From NCBI GenBank assembly GCA_025200525.1, contig CM045761.1, positions 39,130,190 to 39,194,189 of the forward strand: DNA of 64,000 bases. The letters are read 5' to 3'. The position numbers and the translations under genes are program-made. Each line of letters starts with the position of its first letter. Within the stretch, counting starts at the first letter, position 1. Below are positions 11,743 to 22,663 of the stretch, piece by piece. This stretch comes from Camellia lanceoleosa. Its lineage: Eukaryota > Streptophyta > Magnoliopsida > Ericales > Theaceae. The notes beneath the pieces are model-generated. The model ran no database searches, was not told the DNA's origin, and saw nothing but the letters and a program-made list of their open reading frames with translations.

Positions 11743-13031
11743 TTACATCTGCACACAATCTGTCTTCCCTATGCTCCTAACAGTCTCTTCTACCCTAGAC
11801 ATGCTTAGCCACCTACCGTGTCCATCACCGTCAGTATTATCATCATTTCTTACCCTCGACCCTCCTGCCTCCTCAACAGCACCTATGGCCATCTCACCAC
11901 TAACCTGTCCCTCCACATTAACTTCATCAACAACCTTCTTGCTGCCCACTTCAAATCTCTACTATGGTTCATCACCAATGGAAGTTTGATTTGCTCCCTT
12001 ACTCTGCTCACTATAACACTTGCATTGTTAATAAACCACCTCCGAAATAATCACTTGTTCTTCACATACCTTTACTGGGTAAGTTGTCCCCTTGCAACTC
12101 AAAGTGATTGTTTTATTTATGGACTCCTTACATTTGGTGGCAATCCTTACCTTCCCACTGTGAAAATAATTCATTATAGCTGTGTCATCATCAATGCCTA
12201 TGACTTCCCCTCACAACCTTCCAATGTTACTGTAAGTTTTTCTACTCCATAAGTTTAATGGCACACCATAACAGGTAAGCCAAACAAGCCTTTCATGTTC
12301 AATTATCATCCCTTGTGACCATTCCTTGATTGACTCACTCCAATCATAGATCCACCCCTCCATTAATTTCAGCTTCTCTTTCATGTTACCTACTGATGCA
12401 AAAGTCAATACAATATCTTTGCCACCACCATCTCTAACCTGGATGTCACCCATTCCTCTGTGTTTCAGTTCCTCTTTAAACTCAGCCGCACAGTTTAGAG
12501 GCTTAAGTCTAACAATCACACTGTCATACAACCAACCATTACTTTCCTCAAAAGCGTTTATATTAATGCTTGCAGTGTGCGCTAACCCTTTGCCACTTAA
12601 TGCTTGTGCATAAGACTTTCCCCCTTGTACCATATTTGGGACTCTGCTAGTACCACCAATATTCCTTTGTCCAACTGGTACAGTTGGTGGCCTCTATTTT
12701 TTCTCCTTTCCTTAGACAAAATGCTATTTTTACTTTCAAAGCTATGTTGTCACACCAGATTCCATGTGCTTTTTGAACTACCATATTCGCTGCCACTGAG
12801 CATGCATATCGTACAAAGCCAAATCTTGATCGAGTCATGCTCCTTTTTTTTGTTAGGGATGAACACATCCTTAACAACCCCAAAGTTCATAAATACTCTA
12901 TATAGCCCTTTTGGATCCATAGATTCTGGTAAGTTATCCACAAAGATCATATGAATCTCGTTTTCCAGGTCATGATTTCGACCTCTTTGACGTCCATGCT
13001 TACGCAGCACCGACCTCCACCCTCTATCCAT
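11743..13031 (-). pseudogene. LINE-2 ORF1: RRM plus DUF4283-like nucleic-acid-binding protein
   Basis: Minus-strand ORF1. Residues from 13031 give a basic start, then an RNA-recognition fold with 'MIFVDNLPESMDPKGLYRV' and, after a frameshift near 12870, 'SRFGFVRYACSVAANM' (RNP1-like). 12633-12211 carries 'GKSYAQAL' followed by a DUF4283-like segment ending in 'ERLVWLTCYGVPLNLW', the usual signature of plant LINE ORF1/gag-like proteins. 11949-11743 is a low-complexity acidic tail. A CCHC zinc knuckle was not clearly seen. ORF1 coats LINE RNA. At least two frameshifts make it a pseudogene. Confidence 0.78.
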
Positions 13032-13194
13032 CCTGCAAGGTGAAAGCTTTGGTTAGAGTTATAGTGTTAAGTATAGATGATCAAAAATTAGGATTTTATG
13101 AATAAGATGAAAAATAAAATAAAAGTGAAAAACAATCATTATTTGAAAAGCAATTCCGACTATTAGAAATATAATGGGACTTAAAGGTCTAAAA

Positions 13195-15129
13195 TATAGC
13201 AATCCCAGTTTTACCCCGACTTTTATTGTATTCAGGACTCGGGTTCCGTGAGTGTATATTGTTGTCTATGTCTTGTTTCCTCCCTTTAATTCTTTCAATT
13301 TGAGTTTTGGGACTTGTTAGGCGAGTTTGGAACAGGTTGGTTGTCTTTTGGTACAAATGGTTAATTCCTAGCTTTTGGCTTCTTCGCTCGAGCGAGACTT
13401 CTTGTGCTCGAGCGTGTGTCTGCGTTGGGTGACAGACCTGAAACTTCACATTCTATGCTCGAACGAAGCTTCTTGCGCTCGAGCAAGGCGATCTTTACGT
13501 GTTTGGTCGCTTGAGCAAGAACTCCTTCGCTCGAGCGAACCTGTTCATATCAGATCCTGAATGAGCCATTTTAGATCATTTTTGCAACTCACTTTCTCTC
13601 AAAAAACTCTCCATGAGCGTAGGTCTTCATACTCTCTCTCTAGAATACATCTTCTCTCTAAGATTTCATCTAGATCCATTATGTTCTTGACCCTAGTGTC
13701 TTTGAGAATAAGGTAGAGGGCTTCAAGAGCTTCGTTTTGATCCAAGAAATAATTGGTTTCATCATCTTTGAAGTTCCACCTTGTTGCTTGGGTTTTCTAC
13801 ACTTGAGGTAGGGAATTTCTACACTTTAATATGGTTTTTAGCTTAGTTATTTGCTATTGTGTATAGATGATGAGATATGGTTGTGGTTTGGACAAATCTA
13901 GGATTTGGGTGTGAATGAAAAGAGGGGTATTTGATGAATATGAGGTAAATGAGTATGAGGCTTGAATATAAGATCATGTTGTGCTAAAATAGTTAATTTT
14001 AGTGTTTGGGTTGATATTTGGAAAGAGGGAGATTTTGTCCTAATTTTGATTAAATTATTATTTTGTATAAATAATTGGGGTTAGCATTGAAAATGTGAAA
14101 TTGGAAGGTTGTGGTTATAATTGGTGATATTGGATATGTATTATCTCACTTATGTAAATTTTGAATAAAATATTTATTTTGAGATTGAACATCTCCTTAG
14201 AAATAATTGTATTGGGCTATCGGTGGAGAATAGCTATGATTGTTGTAGAAATTGCATGAGGATTAGGCGATTTAATGCTAATCCATTGTTGGTGTCATTG
14301 AATATGACCATGTTATAAATACATTGTATATGTATGTTTATTGGGAGGAGAAAGGGGATGTACTCCATATATGATTATATTTATAAATACATTGCATATG
14401 TATCTTTGTTTGGGAGAAGAAAGGGGATGGACTCCCTTTTAAAGCAAGTTGGCCAGAGTGTCCTGGATAAAAGACCCGAAATTTCATATATAAATGGGTG
14501 CCGATTCCTTCGGACGAAATATTCGTAAAATGGCAAGGTTTGAAGTGTTTATGTGTATTTTGCATATTCGGGAAACTATTGAGTTGTAGTCTCATTTTGG
14601 TTGTTGAAAGATAATTAATTTAACTCATGAATTTGGTAGCATATATGAATTGGAAATGAATTGAAGGAAAATGGAAAGAGGTTAGGTCTTAATGGTATAT
14701 GAATTTGCAGGCCTTGTGGATGTTCTAGTATCGGTATTATTTATGCACGTGGTATTTATACCTTTGCTAAACCTCATATATTGTGTTAGATTATCTCTAC
14801 TAGGCCGTTGGCTCACCCTATACGGGAATATCATTTTCAAGTGCAGGTGAGATGTTTCCTCCAAGGCAATAGTATGGATGGACTCTCGGGAAGCAAAAGC
14901 TCCCTATTTACGCCTTATGTGTGTATGTTTGTTATTTGTAAAGCCAAGGGCCTAAGATGTAATGAGTGAGACCCAATTTGTGTAACCAAGCAATGACTTG
15001 GAAAGATGTAATCCTACATGGCATATAACTGGTTGTTAAACAGTGAACCCTGATATATGAAAGTATGTTGTTTCTCATATTTATTCCGCATATGAGTTAT
15101 CTTTATTATATTATTTTGGGGGCATTACA
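13195..15129 (+). repeat. 5' LTR of the Tekay-type element
   Basis: 1,935-bp LTR ending CATTACA. It aligns closely with 22664-24629 from start to end. It contains at least six copies of CGCTCGAGCG or one-base variants between 13385 and 13537, and the usual U5 end immediately before the primer site. Confidence 0.92.
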
Positions 15130-15132
15130 ATT

Positions 15133-15144
15133 TGGTATCAGAGC
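15133..15144 (+). promoter_or_regulatory. Primer binding site, tRNA-iMet type
   Basis: TGGTATCAGAGC, complementary to the 3' end of initiator methionine tRNA, 3 bp after the 5' LTR. This is the standard minus-strand primer site of plant chromoviruses and confirms the plus orientation. Confidence 0.92.
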
Positions 15145-15531
15145 GTACCGGGTTTGAATACTTTGGGTACGTAGGAAGTGGTTAGTACCACAATGGGTTT
15201 GTCTCGCTTGATTGCGATGTTAGCAAGTATTGTATGCTTATGTGATAACATTCTTATGTGATTATGTGGGCATGAAATTTAGTTCCTAAGATGTTGATTG
15301 GGTCTACGGGTTTGTGAAAGTCCTATTAGAAGAGCACTTGATCACTGCTATTTCTAATTGGAACTCTAGTAACGCCGTGGGACGGTCATTATCTAGGAAG
15401 GAAATTCGTATGTGTTTATGTGATTACATATCTATGTGGAGTGATTTATTGTTGTCCAATGTATTAAGCCGCGAGTGAGTTAAATTTAGCACGTTTATAA
15501 ATTTGCCAATCCGGTTATTACCTTTATTAGG

Positions 15532-16620
15532 ATGTCAAGACATGGGCGTGGTGGTAATAGGTGTGGTAGACCTAGGAGGCATGAGGTGCCTTTACCGGCT
15601 GATATTCCGGCACAGGAAGAAGGAGTTGGTCAAGCCAATGTGGCCGAACCGTTTAATCAACTAGCCATAGGTGTCTTAGCCCGTGAAATATCCGGAGCAT
15701 TTAGGGAATCTATAGACATTCTCAGGGCTGAGAATCAAGTCCAAGCCCAAGTAGCTGAAACAGGGCCATCTTTCTTAAAGAGGAAGTTTTTCCGGTTGAA
15801 TCCGGATGAGTTTTTGGGTGATCCCAAGGAGCTATTAAAGGCAGATGAGTGGCTAGAACAATTAGTGAAGACATTCGAGATGCTTGGCATCGAGGATGAT
15901 CAGTTGAAAGTGACCTTAGCGTCTTTCCAGTTGAAAGGGGATGCGGGTCAGTGGTGGAAGTATGCACGTGGGCGCATTGGAGGAACTTGGAGGGCTTTTG
16001 TTGAGGCTTTCTAGGATAAATTTCTACCTCCCACGATTAGAGAGAAATTGAGAGATCAATTCTCTAAATTGTTACAGTTGAACACGCCAGTGGCTGAGTT
16101 TGAGGCAACCTTTACTAGTCTGTCGAGGTTTGCACCTGAGTTGGTGGCTACTGAGGAGCGCCGTTGTTTGGAGTTTGAAAAAAGGTTAAGGACCGGGCTA
16201 ATGTATAAAGTTGATGGTTCCATGACTAGAGATTATGGGCGCCTTGTGCAATCTGCAACCCACCTTGAAACTATTATGCAGGCAGAAAAAGAAAAGATGA
16301 AGGGCTTCAGGAGGAGTCAAGATAGTCAGGGAGACAGTAAAAGGCAGAGGGGTTCCTACCCTCAACAGTCTCGGGAAACTCAATCGAGGTCCACTTTCCC
16401 AATACCGAGTATAGGTTCTGGGAGAGGTGGGCAGGGAGATTTTACTTGATTTAAGTGTGGTCAGTTGGGCCACAAGTCTCTAGCTTGTCCTCAGAGAGAA
16501 GGAGGACAGCGGGCAGCATCATCTTTAGCTCATTTTCAGAGCCAGAGTCAGGGAAAAGGCCAGCCACTCACTTGTTATCAATGCGGGCATGAGGGGCATT
16601 TAAAGAGGTTTTGCCCATAG
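15532..16620 (+). pseudogene. gag of the Tekay-type element
   Basis: Single frame from an ATG at 15532, with a basic start, then the retrotransposon gag fold ('FFRLNPDEFLGDPKELLKAD' about 15786; 'GDAGQWWKYA' about 15940; 'LRDQFSKLLQ'-like at 16049). Two CCHC zinc knuckles follow: 'KCGQLGHKSLAC' near 16456 and 'CYQCGHEGHLKRFC' near 16578. Gag packages the RNA into virus-like particles. In-frame stops lie at 16012 (TAG in place of TGG), 16447 (TGA) and 16618 (TAG in place of CAG); all fit C-to-T changes. Without them the frame runs directly into the protease. Confidence 0.88.
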
Positions 16621-16647
16621 TTAGATGGTGCATCTGGTGCGTCTGGT

Positions 16648-17130
16648 TTGAGACAGACACAGAGTCATCAGCCAGCACAGTCAGCACAGGCCTCGTGGGC
16701 CAATCAGGGAGCTTCTTCAACTCAGTCAGTGCATCAGGCTTATGCTCCGAGGAGTGAGCAGGTTGAGCAGAGGCTTACTGGACATATGTATACGGTTGTA
16801 AGGCCACATCTTGTACCTAATCCTTCTGTAGTGAGAGGTACCTTTTTGTTTTGCAATTCCGTTGCTAATGTGTTAATTGATACGGGTGCATCTCATTCTT
16901 TTATTTCATATGCGTTTGCATCAATTTTGGATTTGGAGTTGGCACAGTTAGCACCTCCTATTTGTGTAGAGTCACCTATTGGTGGTCAGACTGTCTTAAG
17001 ACAGGGATGTCGGGGTTGTGACATCGAAGTTGCTGGTCGTCGATTACCTTTTGCATTTGTATTGATTGACATGCTTAGTTTTGATGTCATATTGGGTATG
17101 ACTGGTTATCGTCATACCGGGCTGTTATAG
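16648..17130 (+). pseudogene. Aspartic protease region of the Tekay-type element
   Basis: Same frame as gag. It holds the retropepsin-like active site 'VLIDTGASHSFIS' near 16872 and the flap-side '[10 protein letters not shown]' near 17083, where GMDWL is usual. The protease cleaves the Gag-Pol polyprotein. The frame is lost near 17120: the text '[12 protein letters not shown]' expected next continues in another frame, so a frameshift separates it from the RT. The catalytic Asp-Thr-Gly is intact. Confidence 0.85.
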
Positions 17131-17162
17131 ATTACTACCGTCAGAAGGTTACTGTATGTACC

Positions 17163-18731
17163 TTGAGCGGTGATTGCTTTTATTTCTTGGGGGACCGAGT
17201 GGATAAAGTCTTATCACTGGTATATAGTCCGCGTGGGCAGAGTGAACTTAGTTGTCTCCTTGCTAGCTTTTTGAGTAGTGAGTGTGATGAAATTCGGGTT
17301 GAATTGCCGAGAGTAGTTTATGAATACTCAGATGTTTTTCCTGAGGAACTTGTCAGTCTACCATCTCACCAAGAGATCGAGTTCTCTATTGATTTAGTGC
17401 CTGGCACAACACCGGTTTCTATGGCTCCATATAGATTTGCACCTACTAAATTGAGTCAGTTAAAGATTCAACCCCAGGAATTGTTAGATAAAGGTTTTAT
17501 TCGCCCTAGTACTTCACCTTGGGGAGCGCCAGCTCTCTTTGCTAAAAAGAAAGATGGAGCATTTCGGCTTTGTATTGATTACAGAAAGTTGAACTGGGTT
17601 ACTGTTAAGAATAAGTACCCAATGCCTCGTATAGACGATCTGTTTGATCAGTTGAAGGGGTCTTGTTGTTTCTCTAAAATAGACCTAAGATCGGGTTATC
17701 ATCAGTTGAGGGTAAGGGAGGAGAATATCCCAAAGACGGCATTCTGTACGCGGCATGGCCATTATGAGTTTCTTGTGATACCTTTTGGGCTAACTAATGC
17801 TCTAGCTGTGTTTATGGATTTAATGAATCGGATCTTCCGAGAATTCTTAGATCGTTTTGTAGTTGTCTTTATGGATGGCATTTTGATTTATTCACCTTCT
17901 AAGGAGGAACACGAGGAACATTTACGAGTAGTGCTTGAGTTACTTAGAGCCCATAAGCTGTATGCTAATTTTGGGAAATGTGACTTTTGGCTGGAAGAGG
18001 TTAAATTCCTAAGGCATATAGTGTCAAGGGAAGGGGTGACTGTAGATTCATCTAAGATAGAGGTAGTGCAAGATTAGGCACAACCTAAGAATGCTTTCGA
18101 GATTCGTAGTTTCTTAGGGTTGGTTAGGTATTACCGTCAGTTTGTGAAGAATTTCTCTAGACTAGCTTCACCTTTGACTAAATTGACTAGAAAGGAAATT
18201 AAGTTTGTGTGGAGTGAGACTTCTGAAAGGTTGTTCCAAGAGCTCAAGATTAGACTCACCACTGCTCTAGTGTTGATTATACCAAAGAGGGGTTTGAGTT
18301 ATTCAGTATATTGTGATGCTTCACGGGAAGGTTTAGGTTGTGTATTGATGCAAGAGGGTAAAATAGTAGCCTATGGCTCACGACAGTTGAAAGTATGTGA
18401 GAGGAATTATCCCACCCATGACCTAGAGTTAGCAGCAGTGATATTTGCCTTGAAAATTTGGAGGCACTATCAGTATGGTGAAAAACTTGAAGTGTTCTCT
18501 AATCACAAGAGTCTGAAATATCTGTTTACACAGAAAGACTTGAATTTGAGGCAGAGGAGACGGATGGAATTCATAGAGGATTATGATTTTGAGTTGCATT
18601 ACCATCCCAGGAAAGCCAATGTTGTGGCCGATGCTTTGAGTAGAAAACCAATTAGCAATGTAGCCTCTATCGCCATCCGAGAATGGGAAATGTTAGGTAC
18701 TCTTAATGAGTTTGACTTGCAACTAGGCTAG
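17163..18731 (+). pseudogene. Reverse transcriptase and RNase H of the Tekay-type element
   Basis: Reads through '[13 protein letters not shown]' (17380), '[11 protein letters not shown]' (17562), '[12 protein letters not shown]' (17671), '[11 protein letters not shown]' (17768) and the active site 'FMDGILIYS' (17868). The second catalytic Asp of the usual FxDD box is Gly (codon 17877-17879), so the enzyme would be dead even without stops. RNase H follows with '[15 protein letters not shown]' (18307) and '[11 protein letters not shown]' (18494), where the usual Asp of TDHKSL is Asn. It ends '[15 protein letters not shown]'. Stops lie at 18075 (TAG for TGG) and 18729. Confidence 0.9.
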
Positions 18732-18749
18732 TCTATTGAATTCGCAGCT

Positions 18750-19582
18750 TTGTTTTCAATAGTTGCTCAACCTACACTTGTGAACCGAGTGTTGGAAACG
18801 CAGAAGGGTGACCTTGAGGTGGAATCGTTCCGGGAGAAGATTTCCAATGGAAAGGTAAAAAGAGGTTTGACTGTGTATCCCGACCTGAGTGTGAGATACC
18901 GTGATCGCTTGTTTGTACCGGAGTCTTGCCGAGAGGAAGTACTTCGAGAGTTTCATCATTCGCGCCTTGCAGTGCATCCGGAAGGCACAAAGATGTATCA
19001 TGACCTTAGTCGTCAGTCTTGGTGGAGAGGTATGAAAAAGGATATGGTTGTGTTTGTATCAAAGTGCTTTACTTGTCAACAAGTGAAGGCCGAGCATTAA
19101 AGGCCAGCGGGTTTGTTGCAACCCTTACCTATAGCTAAGTGGAAGTGGGAACATGTTACGATGGACTTCGTTATGGGCCTTCCGAGGACTCAACGGGGTA
19201 GCGATGCCATCTGGGTGGTCGTTGACCGGTTGACTAAATCGGCGCATTTTATTCCTATGTGCGTAAGTGACTCGGTAGATTATCTGGCCGACCTGTATAT
19301 TAGGGACATAGTGAGGTTGCACGGGGTCCATGTGACGATTGTTTCGGATAGAGATCCACGTTTCACTGCTCGGTTGTGGCAAAGTTTGCAGAGTGCCTTG
19401 GGCACTAGATTGACTTTTAGTACTGCGTATCATCCTCAGACTGACGGGTAGTCCGAGCGTACCATTCAGATCCTTGAGGATATGCTTAGAGGTTGTGTCC
19501 TTGATTTTAAGGGGTCGTGGGAGAGACACTTACCCTTAGTGGAGTTTGTCTATAACAATAGTTTCCAATCAAGTATTGGCAT
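18750..19582 (+). pseudogene. Integrase N-terminal and core part of the Tekay-type element
   Basis: Zinc-binding HHCC region: 'HHSRLAVHP' (18955) and 'CFTCQQVKAEH' (19067). Catalytic core: 'MDFVMGLPRT' (19161, first Asp), 'VSDRDPRF' (19342, second Asp) and 'AYHPQTDG' (19426) before the Glu region. Integrase joins element DNA to the host chromosome. Stops lie at 19098 (TAA for CAA) and 19449 (TAG for CAG). The reading is cut at 19582 by the solo LTR insertion and resumes at 21628. Confidence 0.88.
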
Positions 19583-21622
19583 TGTAATGACCCGGAACTG
19601 TATGATTTAATTATTGGTAATTAATGAGGTGTTAGTATAATTTAATTGAAGAATACCTGTTTGATTTAGAAAATTATCTGTTAAGACCATGACTTCGGGA
19701 TTGAAATTGAAGACCGTAATGGGTTCAGGAAATGAAATTGAATATGTCTAAGTGATACCGGGAATTTTTAGAACCATCTGAGAAATTTAATTGAAGACTG
19801 AATTCGTCAATCGCTAAGGCTTGTTTGGCTAAGTTATTGGCATAAGTGTTTAGATATGCTATGAACAAGGGCCTTGTTTGGCTTTTGGCACAAATATGTT
19901 TATATGGATATATATGCTTTAAGATAAAGATGTTTGACCTCATTTGACTCAAAAACCAAAGAAGAAATATCTAAGAGAGAGAGAGGAGAGAACATTCGGG
20001 AGAAGAAGAGAGAAAGCAAAGGGAAAGAAGAGAAAGGGAAGAAAAGGGGAAATCAAGTCTAAGCTCTCCATCCAAGTGTTTAAGGTAAGAATCTCATCTA
20101 AGTTCTTGAAATAGAGTTGAATCATCCATAATTTCATGGAAAGGAAGTGAAAGAAAAGGAATTCATGTTTAAATTGAGCATCATGGCATGATTTATGATT
20201 ATTTGGCATGTTGAAGAAGAATCTCTATGAGTGTAGAGATATGAAGTTGTATGTATATGTTTATGGGTTTTCATCTTAAATCAAGGATTGATCTTCTACA
20301 TGATATTTTGAGTTTTGATTAAAGTTGTAATGGTTAATTCAAACTGTTTTTCAAGGGTTTTGGGACTTGGTTTTATGTATTTGGAATGGATTGTTCAAGG
20401 GAAGAAGAAAGCTTAGGGTTCAAACTTGAAGGAATTCCAGAATTTCAGAGTTTCGCAGTGTCCGCTCGAGCGGAGGTAAGCCCGCTCGAGCGCAGAAAAC
20501 ACCCTCCCAGCAGTTTTGGACATTTTCTTCAGTACGCTCGAGCGGCCAAAGTGGCGCTCGAGCGGGTAGGCCTTTTTCCAGGAAAATTTTGGGGAAGTTG
20601 CATACTTGTTTTTACCATGTTAATTGTATCATTTAGCATCTTGAGCATGTAATGAACATGAAATGAAGTAAAGAACGAATGTAATGGCATGAATTAAAGT
20701 GAAGAAAAGGAAAGAAAAGCATGAATGGTTTAATGTATGATGATAATGAATGTTAAGGAATGTTTTATAATGTTAATTTCAGGACAAACCTCGAAGACCA
20801 TGCAACCGGTATTGGAAACCCACTGTGAGTAACATTCCTGTAAAGTTATGTTATTACGAACTATGTTTAAAAGTGATATGTTATGATATGATATGTTCTG
20901 AAAGATGATTTTAAACTGTGAACGAATGTCCTAATTTGCAAATCTAGTATGGCATCCATAGATAGTTAGGTCATGGGTGCGACATGAACATGCAGGCCCA
21001 TGATGTGATCAGTCATGGGTTAGGGCATGAAGATGAAGGCCCATGGCGATCCACGAGATCTCGAGACTGTTAGACTGCTTTAATTGATAGATGTTATGAA
21101 AGGTTATGAAAGGTTCGTGGATTATGCCATTAAGGATGTTATTTGTTTATATTTGTAAATATGAAATGTTGGAATTCGTTCACTAACCCTTTACTTTAAT
21201 GTTACTTGCTGAGCTTTAGCTCATTGTTTGTATTTATGTATTATAGGTGAGCATTCAGGTAGCCAAGCCTAGGCGGAATCTCGAGCTGAGCCGCCGTTTT
21301 GAAGCCTAACTAGGAGTTTTGCGTGCCTCCGAGCTGGGGCTAGGCCGGGAAGGCCGTGAGAGAGTTTTGTCTTTTTTTTGTTATTTGTAGCTTGTACTTA
21401 TGTGATGTTATGGATCTTGTTATGTACCATAGTGGGTATTTATCATGTTTGGGCATGTATATACACTTGATCATATAAATGCACAGCTCTTGGACTATAG
21501 TTTTTGCATGTGCTTCTGCGAGCCCCTTTTTATTTATGTTATGTATAGAAAGGCCTGTGGTAATCTAGGATTACTGGCCGATCTCGTTACCAAACTTCTA
21601 GGGGCGAGTTTGGGGCGTGACA
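19583..21622 (+). mobile_element. Gypsy-type solo LTR (copy 1), nested in integrase
   Basis: Starts TGTAATGACCCGG and ends GGGGCGTGACA, 2,040 bp, flanked by perfect GGCAT duplications (19578-19582 and 21623-21627). Removing it rejoins the integrase text across the gap. It is the same family as the inverse-oriented solo LTR at 45951-48312: both ends match, and so do internal phrases such as GTGAGTAACA and the CGCTCGAGCG cluster (four copies at about 20462-20575). No internal coding sequence remains, so this is recombination between two LTRs of a once complete element. The lineage is not determined. Confidence 0.9.
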
Positions 21623-21627
21623 GGCAT

Positions 21628-22251
21628 AGCACCGTTTGAGGCCTTGTATGGTCAACCATGTAGATCTCCAGTGTGTTCGGCCGAGGTGGGTGATGCACCT
21701 ATGTTGGGTCTAGAGTTGGTTCGAGAAACTACGGAGAAAGTTACACTTATCCGTAAGAGGCTAGCTACGGCTCAGAGTCTCTAGAAAAGTTATGCCGACC
21801 TAAGAGGAGACCTTTGTCATTTGAGGTGGGTGATCATGTTTTTTTGAAAATACCACCTAGACGGGGTTTGATAAGGTTTGGGAAGAGTGAGAAGTTGTCC
21901 CCTTGGTTTATTGGCCCTTTTGAGATCCTTGAACGAATTGGGGAGGTTGCTTACCATTTGGCGTTATCGCCATAAATTACCGGGGTTCATGACGTGTTTC
22001 ATATTTGTATGCTTCGGAAATATGAGCCGGATCCATTGCACGTGTTGGATTGGACCGACTTAGAGGTAGATGAGGATGCCTCGTATGAACAGAGACCGAT
22101 GGAAGTCTTGGATAGACGGGATCAAGTTTTGCGAGGCAAGACAATTCCTTTGGTAAAAGTATTGTGGAAACATCATGGAGTCGAGGAACCAACTTGGGAA
22201 CATGAATTAGAAGTCCAAGAGAAATATCCGGATTTGTTTGTTGATGTATGA
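21628..22251 (+). pseudogene. Integrase C-terminal part and chromodomain of the Tekay-type element
   Basis: Continues the integrase after the nested LTR: 'APFEALYGQPCRSP' (21629), 'KLSPWFIGPFEILERIG' (21895) and 'VHDVFHICMLRKY' (21988). The frame differs from the upstream part, so an extra indel exists between 21785 and 21980. The last 70 residues hold a chromodomain: 'RPMEVLDRRDQVLRGKTIP' (22094) then 'VKVLWKHHGVEEPTWEHE'. It is thought to direct integration toward histone-marked chromatin and defines chromoviruses. A stop at 21781 (TAG for CAG) and one near 21974 break the reading. Confidence 0.9.
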
Positions 22252-22663
22252 GCATATATTGAGAATTTATGGTATTAATGAAAAATCTAAGCATTGTATA
22301 TGTTTTAACTTATGAAAACATTGTATATGTTATGGTTGTTTGGGAAGAACATGGATTCAATATAAACATTGCTTATGTTTTGAGAATTTGGAATATTGAT
22401 GATGTTGTATCATTTTTGGAAGCATTGTATGTGCTATGTACAATTTTTGAAAATTTGGACTTTGACTAAATATTGTAAATGTTTTGGGAAAATTGAAAAT
22501 TTCATTTTAATTTGGGACTTGTGAATCAAGTCGGTGTGAATAGATGACCAGAGAATGGGTCATGGTGTTAAACTTGTGGGAATAACATGGTTGTGAATAG
22601 TTCAATTATATTTTAGAGCCTGATTTGTAATTTCGAGGACGAAATTTCATAAGGTGGGGAGGT
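22252..22663 (+). other. 3' untranslated spacer and polypurine tract of the Tekay-type element
   Basis: Non-coding AT-rich spacer after the chromodomain stop. It ends with AATTTCGAGGACGAAATTTC (22630-22649), typical of chromoviruses, and the polypurine tract AAGGTGGGGAGG (22651-22662), which primes plus-strand synthesis directly before the 3' LTR. Confidence 0.85.

Larger units (their letters stand above)
5741..13063 (-). mobile_element. LINE-2: near full-length L1-type LINE, minus strand
   Basis: An L1-type retrotransposon read right to left: ORF1 (13031 down to about 11740), ORF2 (11033 down to 6413), a 3' UTR, and a poly(A) tail seen as T-rich sequence at 5741-5753. It is flanked by a near-perfect duplication, GTGTCAAGTATAGA (5726-5739) and GTGTTAAGTATAGA (13064-13077), which fixes both ends. 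Removing the 918-bp solo LTR at 7027-7944 leaves about 6.4 kb. Only about 30 bp precede ORF1, so a little of the 5' UTR may be missing. Several frameshifts make it inactive. Confidence 0.85.

Noticed and set aside
13385..13540. CGCTCGAGCG clusters considered as a CRISPR array or satellite
   Set aside because: Spacing and flanks vary, units are only 10 bp, the motif recurs in unrelated LTRs, and the sequence is plant nuclear DNA.
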